Source of the DNA: Spinellus fusiger
Lineage: Eukaryota; Mucoromycota; Mucoromycetes; Mucorales; Phycomycetaceae
DNA length: 64,000 nt
Assembly (NCBI GenBank): GCA_025094145.1
Contig: JALLLS010000065.1
Location: 62,001-126,000, forward strand
Reading direction: 5' to 3'
Part shown: in pieces, positions 39,730 through 53,118 of the stretch
Layout: each line of letters begins with the position of its first letter
How positions within the stretch are numbered: position 1 is the stretch's first letter
The notes under the pieces: generated by a model
Databases searched by the model: none
Seen by the model: only the letters and a program-made list of their open reading frames with translations
What the model was told of the DNA's origin: nothing
Position numbers and translations under genes: made by a program

Positions 39730-40973
39730 TACGACCCCATAATTTATACATTTTTAAACATGATTCTTCTTCTTTTTACCACAGAATCATATTCCAATAA
39801 GCAATCTCAAATATCAAACGCAGAATCCTCAACTAGAAACTCTAGAGTTTATGATAAGATTAAAGAAAGAGAGTACTGGAGTGTTTATTGGCTTGAAAAA
39901 GAAAAATACTCCATGGGTGCCATTTCAAAGGTCATTGGCATTAGCAAGACTACTGTCCAAAAGATCATTAGTAGAATCAAGACTATTGATACACCTCTAC
40001 CAAAGCCTAGTTCTGATACACCGAAAATACTAAACAGGAGAGACCTCAGACGACTTGAGGCCATTCTAAGAGGAGACCCATCTGTCTCCTATAACTATAT
40101 AAATTTGGAACTTAAGGCACATCAGATAATCATCTGTAGAGCAACATTCATCAGATATATACATCAGATTGGGTTTGTTTCCTACTTTGCAGCACACAAG
40201 CCAGGGTTATCTGAAGAAAACATGAAGAAAAAGACTTCGTTGGGCGAAGAAACGGGTCAATTGGACTCCTGAGGACTGGAGACGCGTCATAGGGTCTGAT
40301 GAGTCACGGTTTGAAGTAGAGGGTTACCAGGGAGGAGCCAGAGTGATTCGAAAGATCGGCGAGAGGTATAAGGCTGCTCATATCATACCTACAACCAAAT
40401 GGGGGAAAGGCAGCATAATGATCTGGAGCTGTTTCTGGGCGGGTGGATTTGGGCCTTTGGTCTTTGTTGATGGCACTGTGAATCAGGACGTATAGGTCAA
40501 CATTTTGGCAGAAAAATTTCTGCCATGGTTCATTGAATTGAATGAGAAGGAGGATAAGGACTTCATATTCCAAGAAGATGGGGCTAGCTGCCATACAAGT
40601 GGCTATACAACATGGTGGAAAAGAGACACATCAGATTAGGGGCTTTGCTTACTGGCCCGCACAAATACTATACTTAAGCCCAATTGAACACATAGGGTGG
40701 GCCTTGGAAAGACAAATTAAATAAAGAAGAGTATCTATTACCAAATGTAGAATGTTTGAAGACTCTACTTGCAGAAGAGTGGGAGTGAGTTGGTATTGAA
40801 CTTGCACAACAATAAATTCAAAACATAACAGATAGATACCAGACAGTTATTGATGCCAAAGGTGGCCCAACAAGATATTAAATAAAAACTTTTATATATA
40901 TATTACTATAGACACTATTTTAAACTAACTTTGTGTTGAATTTGAAGTCATTAGTATGTGTTTTGAGGTCGTA
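39730..40973 (+). mobile_element. Degenerate Tc1-like transposon
   Basis: Imperfect inverted ends (TACGACCCCA at 39730 and, on the other strand, TACGACCTCA ending at 40973) enclose about 1.24 kb. An ORF at 39760-40272 encodes an HTH region (MGAISKVIGISKTTVQKII) and the start of the catalytic domain. It then shifts frame to GSDESRFEVEGYQGGARV (first Asp). The other catalytic regions are FQEDGASCHTSGY (second Asp) and LSPIEHIGWALERQIK (Glu). At least one frameshift and several stops, including one after FVDGTVNQDV, make it a pseudogene. It belongs to a different Tc1-like subfamily from copies A and B. Confidence 0.8.
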
Positions 40974-42956
40974 ACATTTATATCTGTAAAGCATGTTTTT
41001 TTCAGGATTTCAAAAAATGAAAATCGTATACTTTCTAATGTTGTGTGACTGTAGTATAGTAGTCTTTCTCATCAAATAAACTCATGTCATAAATGTCAAG
41101 CTCATTAAGTTTGTACTCTTTAAAGACATCTTCACTAATGTCATCCTCAAAAATGGTTACTTTAAATTAAAGAATGAAATAATAATAAGAATGAAATTAC
41201 GCCAAGCTCTATATTATTTAACCAGTCCTTGTATGGAAAATCATGAGTCTTCTTAGAATATGATCTGCTGTAATTTCGTGATATTAAAAATAGAACACTA
41301 GAAATATGTGTTAATCTTTTGTTTTCTTTATAATTAACTTTCATAATTTTTTATTGATTTGTTTTCTGTCATTAATGATGTTATTTGTACCTAATGTCAT
41401 TGCTATTCGATTAGTGTACTCTTTTCACGAGCATGTCCCTTGACTCTATCATGCAACATCTAATTTGCAATCAAGTATAATGAAATAGCCTATAACAATA
41501 ATCAAAATTCAATCCTCTGCTTAATTTAGTTTCGCTTTAAACTGAATATCAAAGAATAGTGAATCATTTCAGATTTCAAACTAATTTATGAATTAATAAA
41601 TGAATCTACACTATTTTTGATATTATTATGTTATAGTTTGATTCGTTATTCACATTTCATTTTTAACCGCCATATCATTGTTTAACATCTTTGACAGAAC
41701 TAGCCAGTAGTCTATGATTGAGATATGCTCTACCATTGTACAAAAGACAATAGTCAAAAGTAAATCCACCAGTGACGCTTGTTATATGCACAGCATGACA
41801 GTTTCTACTGTAATAAAAAAAGAATGCTAATAGACTGCTATGAAGCTCTTTCTGTTTCATATTTTCATAATGCCGACAGAAGAAAGACATGTTATAGGAA
41901 AGACTATTGGTTTTTATCTTAATATTAGACCATTGGAAACATTGTTTGAGACAATCCGAATATGAGCATTAGACAATGTTTATCTCAATTTTTAGCTTGT
42001 CAAAATTAAAACAGTTTTAAAAAAATAATCTTTGTGGACTTTATGTTTCTTGCTCTGTTTAATTTAGTGTTAATGACAGGCAAACTAGAAAGACGATTTA
42101 CAACAAAAAATACACATATATTAGTATTTCAATTCATCATGCGTATAACACAATGTTATTTTTGACTGTAACACCATTCTTTTATAAGATTGTCCATTGA
42201 TGTAAATAGAACAGCTTGAGGTTTGTCCAAGAAGACTCTATTTTATTCTATTTCAATAAAAGATGATTTTTACTCTGTTCCAGAAAGAATATAAGATTTG
42301 ATTCACAGAAATCTCGTCTAAAAAGAAATCAATAAAACTGTAAATAATAGCTGATGTGTTTGCTTTTCTTTTCGTGTCTAATTTTGGGATAGAATACTGC
42401 AATCGTACAATCCAAAGAAAGACTATGCACAATCCCAATCAGACAAAAATTTGGCCTTATTACCAGTCAAAGGCAAAAGATGAAGACACGAGTAATACAG
42501 AAAGACATCTACACCAAATACTAATGACCTTGACAATAAACATATCTTAACTATAAACTATACTTTACAATTGATGAATGAAATACTTTGAATTTATCAA
42601 TACATAATTCAGGGTAATAAATCTACAGATGCATGCCATAAAGAAAGAAAGAAAAGCAATCTCTAGTCAGAATAAGTAAATACCGCTTACCCGTCAGTTT
42701 AGAAGACAATAAACTATTCTGCACAACCCCTGGTATTTTATAGGTCTCATTTCTTTTCATCGGGTAAGAATACCGGATGACAGATATTTCATAGTCTATT
42801 TATTATTCACTGTTGCTTTCCGTCTTTATCCTTTTTCTATATATTCCAAGCACATTCGTTGGTCTCTTCTTTTTTGCCAATATCTTGGGTTCAAAATGAA
42901 ATCCTAGCTAGACATTTTATTTCAATATATAAATATATATCCTATTGTTCCAACAG
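40974..42956. other. AT-rich gene-poor region
   Basis: Nothing coding is recognisable in this 2-kb stretch. Short ORFs present are compositionally AT-driven and show no domain. Confidence 0.45.
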
Positions 42957-43070
42957 CGAATTTTGGTGGCAGTGGTGTGATGTTTTGGGGCTGTTATTAG
43001 GCTAATGGATTTGGCTCATTCGTCTTTGTTGATGGCACTGTAAATCAAGACAAATACATCAAATATGATG
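42957..43070 (+). pseudogene. Short Tc1-like transposase fragment
   Basis: About 38 codons read GGSGVMFWGC, a stop, then ANGFGSFVFVDGTVNQDKYI. This aligns with the segment GSIMIWSCFWAGGFGPLVFV and DGTVNQDV of the degenerate element at 39.7-41.0 kb. No ends are visible. It is a truncated relic of the same family. Confidence 0.65.
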
Positions 43071-45792
43071 ATTCAATGTACACTCTGGTGAGTATGTTCA
43101 TTTGTACAAAAGTCATCCTAACTGTCTAAATAATGATAGATACCAGACAGAAAGTAGTGACATTGTGATATGACCAAGAGATGGCAGCCTACTGTAAAGA
43201 ATGAGTGAAACGAATCAGTCATACAACCCTATGAGTTACATACTTCTTTCTCCTACAGGACAGTTAGGTTGGAATACAAATATGTGTTCAGTCAATGACC
43301 AAAATGTTATGATAAGCACAATGAAGTACTACTGCTTCATACTAATGTACAGAAATGACTCTAATCACTTGCATTTATTTGAAAAGCCCTTTTATTAGTA
43401 TAGAGTAGACATGTATGTTAACCATCAGTAAAGTTACCTGAATCTCATATAACATAACCTTATTAATGTATGATAAATAGTAACTGATACTATTCAATGC
43501 TATTAAAGACTATTTATTTCCTCTTGACCAATAAAAGGTCCAAACCTTCTGGCTCATCCCTAATTATACCTGTAGCTCCAGTAGACTAACTAATATAAAC
43601 CCATGCTACAGGTAAACTATCTAAAGAATAACAAAGTGTGCCTTATTGGATTTTGTCATGCAAAAGATATTATAATGTCTGGTACTGAGCTTACTAAAGA
43701 TAATAAATAGTGAAAAGATAGTTTTATTGGGCTATTTTAAATCTAAAGTTGATTATATAATAACCAAAAAGATGAAAAGGCACTTGTTTTGCTTTACAAA
43801 GACCCTCCTTTATTATTTATTTATTTATTAGTGTGATATAACTCGATGAAATACACTTTCTCATGTAGATCATAAAGTGGCATGATGAATAATATTAATC
43901 ATTCTTACTCATTTTATTTATCTTATGTGGCCCCTGCACATTTGGCTTTTAAAATGTAATGAACTGATAAGATCCAGTAGAGCAGAAACATTACAATAAA
44001 TAATGTAAAAGGCGACGATAACCAACAATAAACTTTAGATGAATAAAATAGCCTTGATGGTTTGACATGGCATCTAACAACAGACTCCATTGTTCAAGGG
44101 GGTAGAATCCTCACCTTCCTTATTGCCACTTTTATTTAAACAGAACAAGTACACATAAAAAGAGGCATTTGAGACACCTTCTATTAGTAATAAATGACCT
44201 ACAAATACTTTTAGTAAAAGTCATTTCTTTAGATTATCAGAATACTCAACTCCTTATTTATGAATCATTCATTATATGAATATAAGTTAGGCTATAGATT
44301 ACACACTAGTGATGTTATGTGAGCCCCGATGCCTACTCTTATTCTCTTACTCTGTTGGCATGAGTTTGAATTTTTTTTAATTCTATTTTCCCTACTCAAA
44401 CACTATGGATACAAAGTACTTGTCTATTTCTACATTCCCTTTTAAAAGAATAATAAGAAACAAAGAATCACTGAAACTCTAATAGCCTACATGTATGTGA
44501 TTACTCCTTTCAATAATTGCTCAGCCTCCTTTGATCTGAAAATCGGCTATTTTACAAGGCAATAGATGTAATATTTAAATAGGCTTTTTTTATATCAACG
44601 CAAATTAAAAAGTAGGCTATAAGCGTATTTAATGTATGTCAAGAACCTATTTATAGGCATGAACACGTCTTGTAAGAGTCTTCAGGGTCAATGAAGACTG
44701 ATACCTGGCACTAGTCTTCGTATGAGCACTAGTACTTGTAGAACAGAGAAAGAGTCACTGTTATGATTCGAGTGAAGAAAAAGCCAAGATGAACAGGAAG
44801 AGGTGCTTGTGTCTCTATGCCTGTGTTGAAGAGTGTTTCCACTGGTTTTATTCTTCTGTCCATGTGGATTGCTTTTCTACACTGGTTTTGTTTGTCTACC
44901 CATTGATATTTATACTCAAATGAACACAACTGTATCGATATGCATTGATAGCCATTCATGCTTGTCAATGTGCACTGATATTCACAGACATGTGTATTCA
45001 CAAACATGTGCATTTGAAGGTATCTTTTTATAGCCATTCGAGTACAATTATTGTCCAATGTCTCTGTTCTGTTACAAGGAATAGAATGCAACCCTGTCTC
45101 TACTACAGTTCATTGAGGTTGAGAAGCATATGTTTTTTATTCCAGTGCAAAATAGTTATGAATGAATGAATGAATGAATGTATGAATGAGTGAGGGGCAC
45201 ACACTTGGACACTTGGACACTTGGACTTACCTATTCTCTCTTATTCTCTCTCTCTCTTTTATTCTCTCTCTCTTATTCTCTCTCTTATAAATAAACTCAG
45301 AAAGGGGTAGGATAGACACCTAAACCAACAAAATACGAGGAGGGCACGGCAGATGGTGCTGTAAGGTAGACAGTCGTCGTAATGCATGTTGTGTGGTGGT
45401 TCTAGAGGGAAGAATCCCCATCCAAGATATAAAATAAAGAATACATACCAATAGGAATGGATCTGCTGTGGGGCTTTTGTAGTTCAGAACACTCTCTGCC
45501 TTAAATTATAGCGGATCCACCCACACCTGCCTACGTGCACACCACCAGCTGTGTTCAAAGTATCTCCCACTCGTCTCTACCCACCCAAATGAAAGTCTCC
45601 TTTTTGACGAGCGCGCTCATTTAAACACTCGTCATGGCCTTACGAGTGTGAAACCATCCCCCTTTCTCCCTGTCATTTTCTTCTATTGACACGAACGCTT
45701 GAAAGAGCCCCTAGTGTCCTTTTGCTTTTCCTCAATACTTACAGACCCTCTCTCCTTATTGTCTTTTCTATCTTGTTCCGCCTTGTCCCAAC
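43071..45792. other. Gene-poor region upstream of the PUF gene
   Basis: A 2.7-kb AT-rich interval. A 120-codon ORF on the minus strand at 44729-45091 is Cys/Thr-rich without domain resemblance and probably not a gene. Simple repeats include GAAT tandem units near 45158-45180 and a CT-rich run at ~45236-45287. The last few hundred bases are less AT-rich and probably contain the PUF promoter. Confidence 0.45.
45609..45648. promoter_or_regulatory. Palindrome and inverted repeat upstream of the PUF gene
   Basis: A perfect 10-bp palindrome, GAGCGCGCTC (45609-45618), is followed 7 bp later by CACTCGT, a 9-bp gap and its complement ACGAGTG (45626-45648). They lie about 145-185 bp before the PUF start codon in a locally GC-richer patch. 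A protein-binding site is a reasonable guess; no specific factor is implied. Confidence 0.35.
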
Positions 45793-48700
45793 ATGTGGGA
45801 GTCAAGTTCTCTTCATCGCATGTCTGGCTCTGCTTATACTGGCTCAAGGTAAGAAGATACTGTCTTGTCACCAACAAAACAAACAGAAACAAAACAAAAA
45901 ACAAAACAAAAAACAAAACAAAAGAAAACAAAAGAAAACAAAAGAAAACAACCAGAAACAAACAAAGAAAGCTTATCTGTACCTACAGAGACCTAAACAC
46001 TATGTTTGAAGAAAATGAAAACGAACTGTCCAAACCCGACACCATGATGACCTTCTCTAGTCAGGCATTGGACCCAGCACTCCATGATAACTTGGGCTTC
46101 TTGCGTCTGCCTCACTCAAAGACACCTGTAAACTCGACATCTCTCTTCCACAACCAACAGACCCCCTCTACTACTCTTCCACAGCCCACTATGCCCACCA
46201 TGCGACGTTCACGCGCAGGAACAATGCCTTCCTTTGTCAATCTACCCGAAGAAGACCTATGCCTGCCTCGTCCTTCTTTGGTAGTCCCACCTACTGTCCC
46301 TCACAGACACAGGTCAGGCTCACTCAATATGCCTGCTATGCAACTCTCCTTTGACAACCCCTCCTTCCTCACACCATGGAATCCTCTGTCCCAAGGCACA
46401 GTAGCTGAGATGGGACAGCACAGAATACAGCCCCTTGCCTCACCCTCCACCGAACAATTCTTGCAGAATGACCATGAATCTTCCATTGCTCATACACTTC
46501 GGTCTATTGGACTGGACGATGACTCCCAGGTCATGGAGGCCCATGAAAACAGCCGAAGTCTCTACCAACAGCAGATGACACCTGAATTCCAAATGTCCAA
46601 CAGAAACCTCATGTCTTCGAGTCGCAACCGATCCTATTCCGTCAATGCCACCGCCCAGTATCAGTCGGAAGTGCCTCCGAGTGTAGATCAGTCCAGGTCT
46701 TCCACAATCCCCCTTTCCAAAGGATTTGCTAGTCCACTCGAAGGATTTACTCGTAAACAGACACGACCCAGAGCCTCCAGCATGGGCCGTATGGAGGCAC
46801 CTCGGTTCAATGTCTCCAGCATGGGCCGTATGGAGGCACCTCGGTTCAATGTCTCCAGCATGTGGAGTTTGCAGAGAACATCCCTCACCACCCTAAGAGA
46901 TGAGGAGTTTCTTGTGGATGTCAATGAAGTCAATGAAGAACTGCTGCTGGAGCAGAACAACGCCATGTCCATGGGCGACAATGAATTACTGACAAAGATC
47001 TTCCAGCATCAAACACTGGCAGAGGCTAAGCGTCTAGAATCCAATGAACTGAATGCAAGTCGCATCCATGCAATGAGAGAGGTAGGCAGAGAGAAACAAC
47101 CCTCTCCAATAGATTACATATTGATATGGGCTGGCGGGCTCTATAGTTTGGTGCGTCTACTCCTCCCTTTCAAGAGAGAAATCTCATGGCTTCCATGGCT
47201 TCCAACCCACTCACACAAGTCCCCACACGCTCTCTTTGGGTGGGGAACATTGATGCCTCTGTCACTGTAGAAATGCTGACTCAGATGTTCAATACATTTG
47301 GTCCTATTGAGAGCATTCGACTGTTGCTTGAGAAGGAGTGTGCCTTTATCAACTACTTCAATATTGAAAACGCTGTGCAGGCAAAACAGTATGTCTTGGA
47401 GAGAATGGGAGGAAGAGTTGGTAGCTGTGTTGCCCGTATTGGGTATGGAAAGGTCGATGGTGCTGTGCCAGAGTCCAATACACTGCAGCCAACGCGTGCC
47501 TTGTGTAAGTAAACTACTTCTTAGTACACTCCTTCCCAGTGTCGTATTAACTGTGTGTGTATGTGTTATTGTTCAGGGCTTGGTAACATCCCAAGCAGCA
47601 CAACATCTTCTGCTCTTCAGCGTATCTTTTCTTCTTTTGGTGTCATTGAGTCCATTCGAGTACTTCCTCATAAGAGCTGTGGATTTATTAATTTTGAGTC
47701 CGTTGCTAATGCTTCTGCTGCAAAAGACGCCTTGCTTCATAACAAACTTGCTGCACAAGGGTTTATGGGCATTAGAGTTGGTTTTGCAAAAGTTCCACCT
47801 GCAAAGACACCTCAGAATGAGACATCAGGAGTCCCAGTACAACGGTCCACTGAAGGAGAAGCTGAGGCCTCTGATAATGAGATATGGGTGACAGAACTCA
47901 GTGAGGTGATGCGGGACTATGGTGTCTGTGATAAGCTTATTGAAGATCTTAAAGGTAAGCCATACTTGGAAGTGTTTTATATAGCTAGATAAATAGCTAG
48001 ATAAATAGAAAGATAGAAAAGACCTACTCACTCTATGTATTATGGACTAGCTTTGAAAGGTCCTTCAGGCTATTTTACGTCTATTCCTCCTGTCCCTGAA
48101 CTCTATTCTAACCGTGTATTTGATGGCACCCGTCTAAGAGAAATGAGAAAGAAATTGGATGCAGCAGCTTCTGGTGGGAAGGAGGTTGAGGCCATTGCAC
48201 TGGAATGCATGGATGAAGTGGCAGAATTAAGCAGTGGTAAGAGAAAAAAGCAACTCTCAAAGCTAAAAAAAGAAATGCATTAGATTACATTGGAAACACT
48301 GTTGTGCAGAGATTGTTTGAGAAGTCCGAGGAAGACATAAAGACATTCATGTTGGTACGAATTGCACCCCACCTGGCTGCTATTAGTGTCCATAAGAATG
48401 GTACTTGGGCTGCACAAAAGATCATTGAAACAGCAAAGACGCCTGCACAGGTAAATCAGGACAAGATGAGAAGGTCATAACCTCTTTATTCTATAGATCC
48501 GTCTTATTTCTGATCATTTGAAGCCTTATGCACCTCCTCTTCTCCTTGACCAGTTTGGTAATTATGCAGTTCAATGCTGCCTTCGTCTTGGGGAGGGTGA
48601 CAATCAATTCATTTTTGATGCTATTGCTGAAAAGCTACTTCAGATTGCACAAGGAAGATTTGGTGCTAGAGCCATACGTGGTACTCTTGAAAGCCAATAC

Positions 48701-49232
48701 GCAACTCTTGATCAACAGGTAAAGAAGAGCGGGTTGATAGAGGGTGGGTGTACTCACCAAGATGAAATAGAAATATGTTGCTGCAGTGTTTACTCAGAAT
48801 GCACCTGCACTGGCCACGAATGCCAATGGTGTACTGTTACTCTCCTGGCTGATTGAGTCATCAAAGATCGAAAAAAGAATGAGTCTTATTGCCTCTCGCT
48901 TTTCTTCTCACATGCAAACCCTTTGTATACACAAACTTGGATCTCAAATGGTTCTGAAGCTAGTCAACCAAGACCAGGATCCAAATGCACAGGACATCTT
49001 GATGAGCACCCTCTTAACAAAGCAAGGACTCTTGGCAGAAATCATTGCTGATCCAACAAGGGGACTTGGCTTTATCCAAAAGATACTTTCCAGCACCTAC
49101 ATACCTTCTGATCAGCTACAGACATTAAAGACCAAAGTGCTAGAAGAACTCAACACACTGAACGGCCCAACCTATAAAAAACTGCTTGAAGAATTGACAG
49201 AACCAAAAGTATCCGAGTCAAATAAGCAATAA
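45793..49232 (+). CDS. RRM- and PUF-domain RNA-binding protein (Jsn1/Puf1-like)
   Basis: Eight exons in phase give 963 aa: 45793-45848, 45989-47081, 47177-47504, 47577-47954, 48051-48236, 48284-48450, 48497-48718 and 48771-49232. A long disordered Ser/Pro-rich N-terminus carries a 13-residue tandem duplication. Two RRM-like domains follow, starting RSLWVGNIDASVTVEMLTQM and LWLGNIPSSTTSSALQRIF, with RNP1-like CAFINYFNIENA and CGFINFESVANA. A linker then leads to Puf repeats: GNTVVQRLFEKSEE, ISVHKNGTWAAQKIIE, LLDQFGNYAVQCCL, GRFGARAIRGTLE and LCIHKLGSQMVLKLV. This RRM plus PUF layout is that of yeast Jsn1/Puf2 relatives, which bind 3' UTRs of mRNAs, often for membrane or mitochondrial proteins. 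I start at 45793 because an ATG there joins in frame to exon 2. The alternative is 46002, with a 5' UTR intron. Confidence 0.88.
46776..46853 (+). repeat. 39-bp exact tandem duplication in the PUF gene's N-terminal region
   Basis: Two adjacent identical 39-bp units encode SSMGRMEAPRFNV twice. Being in frame and identical, the duplication looks recent. Confidence 0.9.
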
Positions 49233-52206
49233 CATGTCAACACTACATTTTTGAAAAATAGCACTCACTTTGCTACTTGTTATTTGCTTTCTCTTTTTAT
49301 TTTCCTTCCTTCTTTCATCATCCTAGACTTTTTACCCTTCCATCGCACACCCACTCACATCTACATCTGACGGTCTACTTGCTCATTTGCTCACACCTTT
49401 CGTTATTATTTTAGTCTTTCTTGCCTTCTTCTTCAAATCACATGACCAGCATTATATTTATATATTCTATTTATATATCTTATATTTATATTTCTAAAAA
49501 TACAAACAAATTCTTTTTTTAACTAGCCATGACTACTTGTTGATAAGAGTAACACTTTATAGCCACGTTTCAATAAAATTTGTGAAAAATATCACAGGAA
49601 ATCGTTTTATTTTATTTTAATATTTGCCAATTAATTCAGTTATTCAATGATTCAATTATGATTCAACGAGTCCATTGGTGAATGAGCAAATGACACACCA
49701 AGAGAAGGACTCTCTTCAATAGCAATCATCTATTCTCGTGGGCTGCCTATGCATTTCGATATGGACTCAGTAGTATAAGTGAAATTCATTGGTGCTATGT
49801 ATATCTTATTCCGTTCATAATTCTATATTCTACTCAATCTCAACAAGAATTCTCTCTAAAATGTGAAATTGATATACACTCAGTTATAAGCTATCCAAAA
49901 AAAAAAAGAGTTCTGACTATAGTTTATTTCTATAATAAAAAGGTGTATTTTGAGCCATTGAGTATGAAAATAGTAGACATTTGTTTATTTCCAATTTAAA
50001 ACTTCTCAGAGTACACACCTGAAGCTAATAATGCAGGGAAAATGAAGAAAAATAGGTGCCTACAGGAACAAATCAACAATCAACCAATGTAGGCTATAAA
50101 AATAGCATAGTAAGTGTAGTTGATTATGTGAACAAATAGATTGGATGTAAATTTTAGCATAAACATACACACACAAAGAAAACTCAGTAAGATAATAGAG
50201 TGATAGAGTGACGAGTCCCTTATTTCTACAATGAAAATAAAAATAGTGCATACGACTATTGACCTTTTAGAAATACACCAGATCCTGTCTTTTAGAAATA
50301 CACTGGGGTAAATCTACTTTACACAGGTCTCTAGAAATCATACTACAACAGTTCAAGCCTCTTGCTGCTGCTGCCATTGTTACATTTATTATCACTACTA
50401 CTACTAATAATAATAATAGTGTTAGTTATACTAGACATGGACCATTACAAAGTAACTGAAATGACTAAAGACGCTCGTGATGATGGTAATAGCTTAATAA
50501 CCTATCATTAACATAATATACTACAATCAATTAAAGTAGAAATCAATATTCATAGTGTCTCTCTCTTTTTCTTTCTTTTTCTTTCTTTTAATGCTAAATT
50601 ACCATGTATGGATTTGCATTGGAAACTTATTACTATTGGAAACTATGGCTCGAATTGACAAAGAAATCAATATCTTTAAATAAATTCCAAGCTAAAAAGT
50701 GATTAGCCTAATACTAAAGATTGAATAGATCATTCAATGAACGTGCTATTAAATCAGAAGAAAAAGACATTAATACAATAATTAATAAATGAGCCATTCC
50801 ATCATCAAATTGAAACATAATCAAGTTGAATAGCTGTGATGGATAGGGCATGAAAGAAAGACAAAAAGGTTAATTTGATATTTTCACTTCCTTCTCAGTC
50901 TGTGCATTGAAAAAGAAGGAAAATAGGAATAGGAATTATGTAGAGAGGATTTTCTAGTCCAATGCAGGTACTAATTCACTACTGATATTCAAATAACAGT
51001 TACTTTAGTGCTCATCCGCGTGCCATATTTGTAGTATTTATTTATTTTATTTTATTTTATTTTATTTTACATAAAAATGAAAGCATTCATAATAGTCTAA
51101 TCTCTGAAGATTGAGAAGCTTGGATAACACGTGGAGCTTAACCAAATATTAATACTTGGTGTTTCTTGTAGTTTGTTCTATTTTAGAACAGATGCATCTA
51201 TAAGAATCGTAGTTTACTAGTAAACCTTGCCATTCAAAGAGTAAATAAAGATAAAAAGGTAAAGATAGAATCTATCTGTATTTATTACGGCACACAAAAA
51301 TTGTCTAATATCATGTTTTACCCTTCTCAAACAAAAGAAACTCCACGCTATTAGAATAGGTATAGACATTGACTAACCTATTTTTATTCATATCCCCAAA
51401 ACATTTTATTTGGTTCCTGGAATGTGGTTGCTTTATGTGCAAAACCCCAGAGAATTATTATTATTATTTATAAAGTAGTCCACAACTAGTGCTACCTTTA
51501 GGGTTCAATTTACAATAGTAGAAAATGGTATAGAAAGTGCCTCGTTGATCAGTGTACAATGTGCCTCATACTATCAGGGAAGCAAAGAGCCATGTGTCTT
51601 CTTAATGGCCTCTATGTCTGTGGATGAAGAATGTATCACCATTTTAATAAATTAATCATAATGTCTATTGAGTTGAATAGTATGAGATAATAGGTATACT
51701 CTAATGATCTATATTACATTCCACTTGTTTAAATTGACTTGTTTCAATGGTCTTGTGGGAAAGAAGGACAGTGACGTAAATGAGAAGACAAACTATCTCA
51801 AGACTACTGTTTATGGCTTAATGATGATCCATTACAATAGTCATTATTTACTAGAACTGGCTTGCTGGACTGACAAATCAATGTGTAAAAAGGAGTATAC
51901 TTTAGGAAATGAGTTAAAAAATAAAAAATAAAAAAAGTCATGAGTCTATTGAATGAAAAGGATCTTCACAGTTGGCTAGGTATAAACAACAAAAACTCTT
52001 TTTATGGTAACTTGTAATCAATAAATAATTAAGTGAACTGATAATTAACAGGTAGAATGTTGATTGGATAATATTACGATTGTCCTCCTTTTTATTACTG
52101 TGGTTTTGATATTCTAAAGACGGGCAATTAATAACTGCATATTGAGACAGAAATATATAAAGACATTTAGACTCTCCTCACAGATTATCTTTTTTTCTTT
52201 ATTACA
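49233..52206. other. AT-rich intergenic region
   Basis: A 3-kb stretch between the PUF and phosphatase genes with no recognisable coding or RNA gene. It includes T-rich blocks near 49300-49500, (TTATT)n-type runs near 51040-51070 and triplet runs near 50390-50420. TATATAA at about 52154 is a TATA candidate for the phosphatase gene, about 50 bp from its ATG. Confidence 0.45.
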
Positions 52207-53118
52207 ATGGCAGATACAGTAACAATTGACACACTCATTCTATCAAACCAGCAGCATTATATGCTCTTGAATCCTCCATCTTCTCCAAGATCAATGGCCA
52301 CAAAACGAAACAAAAAATGTCTGTCACTTACATTGAAGAAGACATTGAAGAATAGATCACAGTCTACATCAAGACTCAAGCCACCCAAGACCAGTCTCTT
52401 TCGAACATCACCGAAATCAATGATGAATCCCTACAGCCATGGCCCAGTGTGTATTCTTCCTTTTCTTTATTTGGGATCAGAGCAAAATGCCAATGATCTT
52501 GATGTGTTGAATACTATGTCTATTCAATATGTCATCAATGCAGCAACTGAAGTCAACACCATTCATACACAGTCTTTTGAACCACTGGAGAATTTGCTTA
52601 ATGCAATGCAGTCTCCTTCTCTGGCTAAACATAAACTCTCTACCCAATGCAACCGTCTCCACAATGAAGACACTACATTATCAACAAAGAGTTCTCATTC
52701 TTTTTCATCCCAATACACACAAACCCCTATACACAATGCTCAAATTACTACCAAGCAACCTATTGGGTATAAAAAGATTTCATGGACACACCAACAAGAA
52801 GGCATTACAGACAGTTTGGATGATATTATTGCATTAATCCATCGAGCACGTGCAACTGGCCATTCCATTCTTATTCATTGTCAATGTGGTGTTGCGCGTT
52901 CAGCAACCATCGTTATTGCCTATGTCATGAAAGTATTAAGCTTCACTATGGAGAAGGCCTATGCATTTGTGAAATATCGAGCCCCAGCTATTAGTCCTAA
53001 TATGCATCTGATTTACCAATTACAGAAATATGAACAAACCCTTGAAGCTGGCAATAGATTTGCTATACCATTTTCACCAAGACACCATGGTGACACTGAT
53101 CCTGGCCAAAGAGATTGA
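52207..53118 (+). CDS. Dual-specificity (MAP-kinase-type) protein phosphatase
   Basis: Single exon, 303 aa. The phosphatase domain starts at GPVCILPFLYLGSEQNANDL (~residues 77-96) and contains INAATEV. Its P-loop is HCQCGVARSATIVIAYVM with catalytic Cys and Arg in HCx5R, and the family-typical helix AYAFVKYRAPAISPNMHLIY follows. Between the first strands and the catalytic core there is a longer-than-usual Ser/Thr/Gln-rich insert (~residues 125-195). The basic N-terminus (KKTLKNRSQSTSRLKPPKTS) looks disordered and may hold a kinase-docking motif. Related fungal enzymes inactivate MAP kinases of the cell-integrity or pheromone pathways; the target here is inferred only at family level. Confidence 0.92.
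   Translation: MADTVTIDTLILSNQQHYMLLNPPSSPRSMATKRNKKCLSLTLKKTLKNRSQSTSRLKPPKTSLFRTSPKSMMNPYSHGPVCILPFLYLGSEQNANDLDVLNTMSIQYVINAATEVNTIHTQSFEPLENLLNAMQSPSLAKHKLSTQCNRLHNEDTTLSTKSSHSFSSQYTQTPIHNAQITTKQPIGYKKISWTHQQEGITDSLDDIIALIHRARATGHSILIHCQCGVARSATIVIAYVMKVLSFTMEKAYAFVKYRAPAISPNMHLIYQLQKYEQTLEAGNRFAIPFSPRHHGDTDPGQRD

Noticed and set aside
44729..45091. 120-codon minus-strand ORF
   Set aside because: It has no recognisable domain and is derived from partly repetitive CA/TG-rich sequence. It lacks supporting exons or a family match, so it is probably chance.
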